Made by a program: the position numbers and the translations under genes. Of a DNA stretch of 11,904 bases, positions 6,151-11,904 are shown piece by piece (position 1 is the stretch's first letter; each line of letters starts with the position of its first letter). The notes under the pieces are model-generated. The model had not been told where the DNA came from and did no database searches. It was given only the letters and a program-made list of their open reading frames with translations. Origin of the DNA: Acidimicrobiales bacterium (GTDB lineage Bacteria > Actinomycetota > Acidimicrobiia > Acidimicrobiales > Aldehydirespiratoraceae); NCBI GenBank assembly GCA_021604885.1, contig BQJV01000051.1, forward strand, positions 1 through 11,904. The letters are read 5' to 3'.

Positions 6151-7676
6151 GAGGCTCCTTCGTTCATCGCCCGTCGGGCTGCGGTCATACGGCGCGCCGC
6201 AGGAACCGCCGCGAGCAGGGCTTTTGCCTTGTTCTCGCATTCGAGGTGTTCGTCCTCGGCCACCGAATCGGCGACGACCCCGGCGCCCGCCTGGATCGAC
6301 GCGCGGTTGCCGCTGACGAGCATCGTGCGGATCGCGATCGCCGTGTCGATGTTGCCCGAGAAGTCCAGATAGCCCACGACGCCACCGTACGGACCCCGCT
6401 TGACCGGTTCGAGCTCGTCGATGATCTCCATCGCCCGCACCTTGGGCGCCCCGGAGAGCGTCCCCGCCGGGAGTGTGGCGCGCAGGACGTCGATCGGCGT
6501 CTTGTCCGCGCGGAGATCACCGGAGACCTGCGAGGTGAGGTGCATGACGTGGCTGTAGCGCTCGAGGGTCATCATCTCGTCGATCTGCAACGAGCCGAAC
6601 TCGACCACGCGGCCGACGTCGTTGCGGGCGAGATCCACCAGCATGACGTGCTCGGCGAGCTCCTTCGGATGCTCCTGCAGCTCGGCTGCGAGCCGCTTGT
6701 CGTGTTCCTCGGTGGTTCCCCGCTTGCGGGTGCCGGCGATCGGCCGTGAGATCACCCGGTCCTCCAGCAGCTGCACCATCGGCTCCGGCGAGCCGCCGAC
6801 GATCTCCAGATCCCCGTGGCGCAGGAAGTACATGTAGGGGCTCGGATTGACCTGTCGCAGGACCCGGTAGAGGTCGAAGGCGTCCGCATCGAGTTCGAGG
6901 TCGAATCGCTGGGCGAGCACGACCTGGAAGATGTCGCCGGCGAAGATGTACTCCCGCGCCGCCTCGACCGCCCGGCAGTAGTCGGCCTTCCCCATCGTCG
7001 ACGTGACCTCGGGGATCTCGTCGCCGTCGCGCTCGGCCGGAGCCATGAGCGGCTCGTCGATCGACCGGGCGCCGTCGACGGCGAGGGAATCGAGACGGGA
7101 CACGGCGTCGTCGTACGCCGCGTCGACCACCGCCGCGTCCGCCCCGTCGGGGATGAGCGCGTTGGCGACGAGCACCACCCGCTGGCGCCAGTGGTCGTAG
7201 ACCGCGAGCTCGCCAATCATCGAGATGACCGCATCCGGATAGCCGAGATCGTCCTCGGGCACATCCGGGAGACGCTCGACCTCGCGCACCACGTCGTAGC
7301 CGAGATAGCCGATCAGTCCGCCGTGCAGTGGCGGAAGTCCGTCGATCTCCGGCGCCTGGTAGTGGTCGAGCAGGAGCTCCAACGCGGTGAGTATTCCCTG
7401 GTCAGTGGGTATGTCGACACCAAGATCGCCGATGACCGACAACGAGCCGCGCGTGGACACGAGCGTGCCGTGGGGTCGCCGCCCGATGAAGGACCAGCGG
7501 CTCCATCGCTCGCCGCCCTCGACGGATTCGAGCAGAAAGCCCTCCCCATCGCCGACCACCCGGGCGAACGCGCTGACCGGCGTGCTGAGATCGGCGAGGA
7601 CCTCGCGCCACACCGGCACCACACGGTGACCGGCCGCCAGGCGGCGGAACTCCTCGAGGTCGGGCTGTACGTCCAT
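6147..7676 (-). CDS. trpE: Anthranilate synthase component I
   Basis: TrpE converts chorismate and ammonia (from TrpG glutaminase) to anthranilate, the committed step of tryptophan synthesis. The 509-residue protein is full length. The N-terminal regulatory motif LLES (48-51) belongs to the tryptophan feedback site. The chorismate-binding domain shows NPSPYMYF (277-284), GSPEPM, RPIAGTRKRG (311-320), HVMLVDLARNDVG, PAGTLSGAPK (403-412), GPYGGVVGY and QAGAGVVADS. PIAGT, rather than the PIKGT typical of aminodeoxychorismate synthase, supports TrpE over PabB. It begins 13 bases after hisI, with GAGGA overlapping the hisI stop as a rather distant ribosome site, and overlaps ygfZ by four bases. 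The trpG partner is not in the window. No leader peptide or attenuator is visible ahead of it. Confidence 0.97.
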   Translation of the reverse strand: MDVQPDLEEFRRLAAGHRVVPVWREVLADLSTPVSAFARVVGDGEGFLLESVEGGERWSRWSFIGRRPHGTLVSTRGSLSVIGDLGVDIPTDQGILTALELLLDHYQAPEIDGLPPLHGGLIGYLGYDVVREVERLPDVPEDDLGYPDAVISMIGELAVYDHWRQRVVLVANALIPDGADAAVVDAAYDDAVSRLDSLAVDGARSIDEPLMAPAERDGDEIPEVTSTMGKADYCRAVEAAREYIFAGDIFQVVLAQRFDLELDADAFDLYRVLRQVNPSPYMYFLRHGDLEIVGGSPEPMVQLLEDRVISRPIAGTRKRGTTEEHDKRLAAELQEHPKELAEHVMLVDLARNDVGRVVEFGSLQIDEMMTLERYSHVMHLTSQVSGDLRADKTPIDVLRATLPAGTLSGAPKVRAMEIIDELEPVKRGPYGGVVGYLDFSGNIDTAIAIRTMLVSGNRASIQAGAGVVADSVAEDEHLECENKAKALLAAVPAARRMTAARRAMNEGAS

Positions 7677-7689
7677 CGGCAGAGCGTCC

Positions 7690-8112
7690 TCAGCCGAACG
7701 TCAGCGAGTCGGCATCGGCGACGGTGCGGTAGTAGCAGGTCTGGCGGGTGCTCCCGGACTCGTCCTTCGTGTGACACACGCCCTGACCGGCCTTGCGAAC
7801 CCGGTACAACAGGCTGTTCTGCTCGCAGTTGACCCGCACGTCCACGAGTTCGAGCGTGTCGCCGCTCGTGGCGCCCTTGTGCCAGATCTCCTCGCGAGAC
7901 GTCGAGTAGAGGACGGCGGAGCGCCGTTCGAGGGTGAGCCGGTACGCCTCGTCATTGGCGTAGCCGATGAACAGCACGTCGCCCGAGTCCGCATCCTGGA
8001 GCACCACCGGCACGACCTGATGGCCCGCCCGCCCGATCTTCGCGACCTTGTCGAAGTCGAGCTGTTGTTCGAGGCCCTCTTCGAGAGCGGCGTGATCGGT
8101 CGACGAAGTCAT
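7690..8112 (-). CDS. hisI: Phosphoribosyl-AMP cyclohydrolase (variant metal motif)
   Basis: HisI opens the adenine ring of phosphoribosyl-AMP, the third step of histidine synthesis. The 140-residue protein lacks a HisE domain. Landmarks are FIGYANDEAYRLT (48-60), AVLYSTSREEIWHKGATSG (67-84), the metal segment VNCEQNSLL (94-102), VCHT (112-115) and CYYR (126-129). The usual DCDxD stretch reads N95-C96-E97-Q98-N99, and the two final Cys are separated by a longer loop than in the CHTGxxSCFYR form, so this is a divergent branch of the family; Cys96, Cys113 and Cys126 are kept as likely zinc ligands. The ATG at 8112 is chosen because homology starts soon after it and a TAGAAT hexamer lies eight bases upstream. 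It leads a hisI-trpE-ygfZ unit. Confidence 0.93.
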   Translation of the reverse strand: MTSSTDHAALEEGLEQQLDFDKVAKIGRAGHQVVPVVLQDADSGDVLFIGYANDEAYRLTLERRSAVLYSTSREEIWHKGATSGDTLELVDVRVNCEQNSLLYRVRKAGQGVCHTKDESGSTRQTCYYRTVADADSLTFG

Positions 8113-8120
8113 GGCCGCCG

Positions 8121-8126
8121 ATTCTA
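8121..8126 (-). promoter_or_regulatory. Candidate -10 element for the hisI-trpE-ygfZ unit
   Basis: TAGAAT on the minus strand, eight bases before the hisI ATG; the closest match to the TATAAT consensus in the set found here. The transcript would be leaderless or nearly so. No clear -35 was found. Confidence 0.45.
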
Positions 8127-8203
8127 CGGTGAGGCCGGCGGGTCGCATCTCCGGTTTCGACCGGCCGGCCCGGCGAACATGTCCGAACCTGACGGAGCGG
8201 GAC

Positions 8204-8680
8204 ATGCACAGTCGGGACATGAGCACGAACACCTTCCTCCTCGAACCCATCTCCGCTGCCGATGCCGAGCACCATCGAGTCAGGGGCGGAACCGTCCATA
8301 TCGCCGACTCGCATCCCGGGTATCCGTGTCGCCGGTGCCTCGAAGACGCGCCGGTCGGCGAGGAGCTGATCCTGGTGTCCCACGATCCGTTCGACCACGC
8401 CACGCCGTATCGGTCGGCCAGCCCGATCTTCCTTCATCGTGCGTCGTGTGACCCGCCAGAGGACCTTGCCACGTTCCCCGTCCAGCTGACGCGGCGCCGG
8501 CTGTCGGTGCGGGCGTTCGACGACGCCGCCCTGATGACCGACGCAGCCGTCGTCGACGGCGAGGATCTCGGTGCGGTCGTCGACGACTTCCTGAGCGACG
8601 GGGCAGTCACCCGAATCCACGTCCACAACGCCGACCGGGGCTGCTGGGCGGTGACGATCACCCGGCCGCCCGACAGCTGA
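8204..8680 (+). CDS. DUF1203 family protein
   Basis: A 158-residue protein of the uncharacterised DUF1203 family. Matching family segments are HPGYPCRRCLEDAPVGEELILVSH (interrupted as HPGYPCRRCL then VGEELILVSHDPF), TPYRSASPIFLHR, RRRLSVRAFDDAALM, AAVVDG and VTRIHVHNADRGCWAVTI at the C-terminus. The conserved Cys, His and Asn-rich HVHNADRGC stretch suggests a binding or catalytic site, but no function is established. No signal peptide or membrane segment is seen. The ATG at 8204 has GGAG six bases upstream; ATG 8219, five codons on, is a possible alternative. The gene is divergent from hisI (91 bp apart) and ends 14 bp before the amidase gene. Confidence 0.85.
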   Translation: MHSRDMSTNTFLLEPISAADAEHHRVRGGTVHIADSHPGYPCRRCLEDAPVGEELILVSHDPFDHATPYRSASPIFLHRASCDPPEDLATFPVQLTRRRLSVRAFDDAALMTDAAVVDGEDLGAVVDDFLSDGAVTRIHVHNADRGCWAVTITRPPDS

Positions 8681-8682
8681 TC

Positions 8683-8688
8683 TACATT
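8683..8688 (+). promoter_or_regulatory. Candidate -10 element for the amidase gene (leaderless)
   Basis: TACATT, then six bases (CGCCCG), then the ATG at 8695. It sits in the 14-bp gap after the DUF1203 gene, giving the amidase a possible promoter of its own. Confidence 0.4.
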
Positions 8689-8694
8689 CGCCCG

Positions 8695-10131
8695 ATGACC
8701 TCAGAACTCGCCCGTCATGACGCCGTCGGACTCGCCGAGTTGGTCCGCACCGGCGAGCTCTCCCCCGTCGAGCTGATCGACGACACCATCGCCCGCATCG
8801 AAACACTGAATCCCCAGGTCAACGCCATCATCCACCCCGCGTTCGAGAAGGCCCGGGCGGCGGCCGCGGGCGATCTTCCCGACGGGCCGTTCCGGGGCGT
8901 GCCGATGCTGATGAAGGACCTCTGGCCGGCCGAGAAGGGCGAACCGTTCCACCAGGGCGTGCAGGGGCTGAAGAACACCGGCTACATCGCCGACGTCGAT
9001 GCCAACATCGTGACGGCGTACAAGCGGGCCGGATTCGTGATGTCCGGGCGGACCAACACCCCCGAGATGGGGCTCTCCGCCACCACCGAACCGGTGGCCT
9101 ACGGGCCGACCCGCAACCCGTGGGACCTCGACCGCGGCGCCGGCGGCTCGTCGGGCGGCGCGGCCGCGGCGGTCGCTGCAGGCATGCTGCCGGCCGCGAA
9201 CGCGAGCGACGGCGGAGGCTCGATCCGCATTCCCGCAGCCATGTGCGGCCTCGTCGGCCTCAAGCCGAGCCGCGGTCGGATCTCGATGGGCCCCCAGCGC
9301 GACGAGTGGGGCAACTCGGTGCAACACGTCGTGAGCCACACCGTGCGCGACAGTGCCGCCATCCTCGATGCCACCGCCGCCCCGTTTCCGGGCGACGGCG
9401 TGATCGCGCCGTTCCCCGACCGGCCCTTCCTCGATTTCCTCTCGGATGATCCCCGACCGCTGCGCATCGGCGTGCTCGACCGGTCGATCCGTGACGGCAT
9501 CCCCATCGATCCAGATGTCGCGGCTGCCGTCCGCGATGTCGCTGACCAGCTCGAACAGCTCGGTCACGAGATCGTCGACGACTCACCGGCCGCGCTGGAT
9601 GATCAGGCGCTGATCGCCTCCTACGGGGCCCAGTGGTCGGCGGCGGTCGCCGCGTCGCTCGACACCTTTGGCGAGTGGATCGGCCGTGAGCTGACCGCCG
9701 ACGATGTCGAGCCCATGACCTGGGCGTTGGCCGAGCGAGGTCGCCGGCTGGGCGCAGTGGAGGCGGCACGGGCCGCCGATCAGGCGATGATTTTCCGTCA
9801 CCGGATGGCGGACTGGTGGGCGAGCTCCGCCGACCTGCTGCTCGCGCCCACCTGTCTGCGGCCCGCCCCGCTGATCGGCGAGAGCTCGGGCACCGCGGAG
9901 AACCCGTTCGAGAACATCCACGTCACCCTGGCCTACGCGACCCTGACCGCACCGTTCAACACCACCGGCCAGCCGGCGATCTCGTTGCCGCTGGCGCAGT
10001 CATCCGCCGGACTCCCGATCGGGATCCAGTTCGTCGGCGCCTACGGCCGCGAGGATCTGCTGCTCCAGCTGGCCGGCCAGCTGGAGAGGGCGATGCCGTG
10101 GGCCGACCAACGCTCGCCCCTGCATCCCTGA
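8695..10131 (+). CDS. Amidase-signature family hydrolase
   Basis: A 478-residue serine hydrolase of the amidase signature family, which cleaves amide bonds (examples: fatty acid amide hydrolase, GatA, 6-aminohexanoate-cyclic-dimer hydrolase). The Lys/cis-Ser/Ser triad is visible: K74 in PMLMKDL, the glycine/serine loop GAGGSSGGAAAA (148-159, cis-Ser at 152 or 153) and nucleophile S176 in DGGGSIRIPA. The C-terminal half has LLAPTC and FNTTGQPAISLPL, as in the family. GatA is unlikely, because no gatB or gatC is nearby and the overall pattern fits stand-alone amidases; the true substrate is unknown. No signal peptide is seen, so it is probably cytoplasmic. It starts at ATG 8695 just after a -10-like TACATT. 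Confidence 0.94.
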   Translation: MTSELARHDAVGLAELVRTGELSPVELIDDTIARIETLNPQVNAIIHPAFEKARAAAAGDLPDGPFRGVPMLMKDLWPAEKGEPFHQGVQGLKNTGYIADVDANIVTAYKRAGFVMSGRTNTPEMGLSATTEPVAYGPTRNPWDLDRGAGGSSGGAAAAVAAGMLPAANASDGGGSIRIPAAMCGLVGLKPSRGRISMGPQRDEWGNSVQHVVSHTVRDSAAILDATAAPFPGDGVIAPFPDRPFLDFLSDDPRPLRIGVLDRSIRDGIPIDPDVAAAVRDVADQLEQLGHEIVDDSPAALDDQALIASYGAQWSAAVAASLDTFGEWIGRELTADDVEPMTWALAERGRRLGAVEAARAADQAMIFRHRMADWWASSADLLLAPTCLRPAPLIGESSGTAENPFENIHVTLAYATLTAPFNTTGQPAISLPLAQSSAGLPIGIQFVGAYGREDLLLQLAGQLERAMPWADQRSPLHP

Positions 10132-10138
10132 GCTCGAC

Positions 10139-10164
10139 GCAGAGTCAAACCGCGGAGACTCAGC
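10139..10164. terminator. Weak bidirectional hairpin between convergent genes
   Basis: GAGTC (10142-10146) pairs with GACTC (10157-10161) across a 10-base loop. The stem extends past an A/A mismatch by GC/GC (10139-10140 with 10163-10164). It fills the 33-bp gap between the amidase stop and the groES stop. There is no T run, so termination is only suggested by position. Confidence 0.3.
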
Positions 10165-10509
10165 TCAGAGATAGAGGCCCGTGCTGCCTTCGTCGAGGCG
10201 TTCGGCGGCGACGGCGTGGATGTCGCGCTCGCGCAGGATGATGTAGTCCTTGCCCCGCACCTCGACCTCGTAGCGGTCCTCGGGGTTGAAGAGAACCTGG
10301 TCGCCCTCCTCCATGCTGCGCACGTTGGGACCGACCGCGACGACCTCGGCCCAGGTGAGCCGCTTTCCCATCTGGGCGGTGGCCGGGATCAGGATGCCAC
10401 CCGTCGATCGACGCTCGCCTTCGGCATCGCCGAGGTGCACGAGGATGCGATCGTTGAGCATCTTGACGGGAAGGCCGTCGTCCGCGGAGAGGGTTTCTTT
10501 GGTCGGCAC
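10165..10509 (-). CDS. groES: GroES-like co-chaperonin (Cpn10)
   Basis: A 114-residue protein of the Cpn10 family, whose heptamers cap GroEL during folding. Family segments are VKMLNDRILVHL at the start of the fold, GGILIPATAQ after the mobile-loop region (GERRSTG), AEVVAVGPNV, EEGDQVLFNPED and KDYIILRERDIHAV. It is longer than the usual ~97 residues, having about a dozen extra residues at each end (ETLSADDGL, and ERLDEGSTGLYL). No groEL is next to it, and the mobile loop differs from the standard one, so it may be a second, specialised co-chaperonin rather than the main groES. The GTG at 10509 is eight bases after a TAGCGT that forms half of a palindrome shared with the divergent hydrolase promoter. 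Confidence 0.88.
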   Translation of the reverse strand: MPTKETLSADDGLPVKMLNDRILVHLGDAEGERRSTGGILIPATAQMGKRLTWAEVVAVGPNVRSMEEGDQVLFNPEDRYEVEVRGKDYIILRERDIHAVAAERLDEGSTGLYL

Positions 10510-10517
10510 GGTGGGTC

Positions 10518-10533
10518 ACGCTACCGGTAGCGT
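10518..10533. promoter_or_regulatory. 16-bp perfect palindrome forming back-to-back -10 elements
   Basis: ACGCTACCGGTAGCGT is its own reverse complement. On the plus strand TAGCGT (10528-10533) sits six bases before the hydrolase ATG. On the minus strand TAGCGT (10523-10518) sits eight bases before the groES GTG. The two hexamers are four bases apart, so one site could serve as a bidirectional promoter, or be an operator covering both. Confidence 0.55.
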
Positions 10534-10539
10534 CGCCAC

Positions 10540-11160
10540 ATGGAACCCGTCGATGTCTCGGTCGTGCACTTCGAGGCCGAGGACGGCACCCGACTCGAGG
10601 GCGACCTGCTCGCGCCGGCCGATGCGACCGGCACTGCGGTCGTCTGCCACCCGCACCCGCTCTACGGCGGATCCCGTCAGGATGCTGTCGTCGCCGCGCT
10701 GACCAGGGCGTTCGTCGGGTGCGGTCGCCGGGTCCTGCGCTTCGATTTTCGTGGCACCGGAGGTTCGCAGGGCACCCACGACGGCGGCGCGGCCGAGCGG
10801 ACGGACCTCATGGCCGCCATCGACGCACTCGATCCGGGCGACGGGCCGTTGACCATCGCCGGCTACAGCTTCGGAGCCGACGTCGCCCTCTCCGTCGCCC
10901 ACCCCGCTGCCACATCGTGGATCGTGGTCGCCCCACCGCTCGCGATCATCGCGCCCGAGGACATGCTCGCCCCGACCGACGGTCGCCCGGTCACCGTGAT
11001 CACCGGCGAGCACGATCAGTTCAACCCGCCGCCCCAACTCGGCCCCCGTCTCGAGGGCTGGTCCAACGCCGAGCTCCACGTGATCGACACGGCCGATCAC
11101 TTCTTCGCCGGAAGCCACCAGGCGCTCAGCGAGATCGCCGCGTCGGCCCTCGTCAGCTGA
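10540..11160 (+). CDS. Alpha/beta hydrolase
   Basis: A 206-residue alpha/beta-hydrolase of the short, lidless type often annotated as a dienelactone-hydrolase-like or CocE/NonD-like small hydrolase. Motifs in order: VVCHPHPLYGG (34-44), containing the oxyanion-region HPHP, FDFRGTGGSQG (68-78), nucleophile elbow GYSFGA with S110, TGEHD with the acid D159, and ADHFF with H187, giving a complete Ser-Asp-His triad. No signal peptide is present. The substrate is unknown; ester or thioester hydrolysis is the family norm. It starts at ATG 10540, 30 bp from the divergent groES gene, and ends 15 bp before the convergent hisF stop. Confidence 0.92.
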   Translation: MEPVDVSVVHFEAEDGTRLEGDLLAPADATGTAVVCHPHPLYGGSRQDAVVAALTRAFVGCGRRVLRFDFRGTGGSQGTHDGGAAERTDLMAAIDALDPGDGPLTIAGYSFGADVALSVAHPAATSWIVVAPPLAIIAPEDMLAPTDGRPVTVITGEHDQFNPPPQLGPRLEGWSNAELHVIDTADHFFAGSHQALSEIAASALVS

Positions 11161-11175
11161 CGCGGCGGGAGACGA

Positions 11176-11904
11176 TCAGCCGGCGTCGGGCTCCGGCGGT
11201 CGCACGGTGACCCCGGCATCGAGCAGCACCTGCTTCGCCTCGGCGACCGTGTGCTCACCGAAATGAAAGATGCTCGCGGCCAGCACCGCGTCGGCTCCCC
11301 CGTCGACCACGCCTTCCACCATGTGCGCCAACGTGCCGACCCCACCGGAGGCGATGACCGGGATGTCGACGGCGGCAGCGATGGCGCTCGTGAGTGGGAT
11401 GTCGTAGCCGTCCTTGGTGCCGTCACGGTTCATGGACGTGAGGAGGATCTCCCCCGCGCCGAGGCGTTGCGCCTCGCGGGCCCACACGACGGCGTCGATC
11501 CCGGTGCGGGTACGGCCGCCGTGGGTGAAGACCTCGAACCCGCTCGCGGTGTCATCACTGGACCGAGCGTCGATGGCGACGACGCAGCACTGCGCCCCGA
11601 ACTCCCGGCTGATCTCGGCCACGAGCTCGGGCCGTTTCACGGCTGCCGTGTTGACGCTCACCTTGTCGGCGCCCGCCCGAAGCAGCCGGCGAGCGTCGTC
11701 GACCGTGCGGATGCCGCCACCGATGGTGAAGGGGATGAAGACCTGCTCGGCGACGGCGCGGGCCATCTCCGCCGTCGTGTCCCGCTGATCGGAGGACGCG
11801 GTGATGTCGAGGAACACGAGTTCGTCGGCGCCCTGCTGGTCGTAGCGGGCCGCGAGCTCCACCGGATCACCGGCGTCGCGGATGTCGACGAAGTTGACGC
11901 CCTT
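11176..11904 (-). CDS. hisF: Imidazole glycerol phosphate synthase cyclase subunit, 5' end cut by window edge
   Basis: HisF, with the HisH glutaminase, turns PRFAR and ammonia into imidazole glycerol phosphate and AICAR in histidine synthesis. The 242 residues in view run from KGVNFVDIRDAGDP to the C-terminus; about 18-20 residues, including the first catalytic aspartate (Asp11 in Thermotoga HisF), lie beyond the right edge. Barrel landmarks are ADELVFLDITASSD, FTIGGGIR, GADKVSVNTAAV, CVVAIDAR with the second catalytic aspartate, FTHGGRTRTGIDAV, EILLTSMNRDGTKDGYD, IPVIASGGVG and AASIFHFGEHT. The frame is open through position 11904. It converges with the alpha/beta hydrolase gene, and other his genes would be expected further right. 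Confidence 0.97.
   Translation of the reverse strand, partial: KGVNFVDIRDAGDPVELAARYDQQGADELVFLDITASSDQRDTTAEMARAVAEQVFIPFTIGGGIRTVDDARRLLRAGADKVSVNTAAVKRPELVAEISREFGAQCCVVAIDARSSDDTASGFEVFTHGGRTRTGIDAVVWAREAQRLGAGEILLTSMNRDGTKDGYDIPLTSAIAAAVDIPVIASGGVGTLAHMVEGVVDGGADAVLAASIFHFGEHTVAEAKQVLLDAGVTVRPPEPDAG

Noticed and set aside
6816..7832. Plus-strand open frame of 338 codons
   Set aside because: Antisense to trpE and the hisI end, with both real genes fully explained on the minus strand.
8695..10131. GatA subunit of the tRNA amidotransferase
   Set aside because: The amidase triad is shared with GatA, but there is no gatB or gatC next to it and the sequence reads like a stand-alone amidase.

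Overview
This window is ordinary chromosomal DNA from a high-GC bacterium. Gene content and order (separate trpC and trpF, hisI next to trpE, stand-alone groES-like gene, GTG starts, TAnnnT -10 hexamers placed just before start codons) point to Actinomycetota. A lineage such as Acidimicrobiia is plausible, but that is an inference, not something read directly from the DNA. No phage, plasmid, insertion sequence, CRISPR, tRNA or rRNA was seen.

Layout. Positions 1-3086 hold a leftward unit: a membrane-anchored J-domain protein, a small antibiotic-biosynthesis-monooxygenase-type protein, trpC, trpF and the 5' part of trpB, which runs off the left edge. Positions 3087-3330 are a divergent intergenic region (the longest gene-free stretch, 244 bp) with two tandem palindromic repeats and an 11-bp-period direct repeat resembling an OmpR/PhoP-type operator. 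Positions 3331-5384 hold a rightward two-component pair, response regulator then sensor kinase, sharing an ATGA overlap. Positions 5359-8112 hold a leftward unit transcribed hisI-trpE-ygfZ; ygfZ ends 26 bp inside the kinase gene. Positions 8204-10131 hold two rightward genes, a DUF1203 protein and an amidase-signature hydrolase. Positions 10165-10509 hold a leftward groES-like gene, divergent by 30 bp from a rightward alpha/beta hydrolase gene (10540-11160). The right edge holds hisF (leftward), lacking its first codons.

Function. TrpE makes anthranilate; TrpF, TrpC and TrpB act later in tryptophan synthesis. HisI and HisF act in histidine synthesis, so the window is a mixed trp/his neighbourhood; trpD, trpG and trpA are not in view. 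YgfZ is a folate-dependent iron-sulfur protein maintenance factor. The two-component pair is physically inserted between the two trp blocks, with no visible functional tie.

No spectacular new system was found. The points most worth checking are: the paired perfect palindromes at 3106-3240; a recurring TAnnnT-N6-8-RTG arrangement suggesting leaderless transcription of seven genes; a 16-bp perfect palindrome that forms back-to-back -10 elements for groES and the hydrolase; trpC with no standard start codon; and altered active-site positions in TrpF and HisI.
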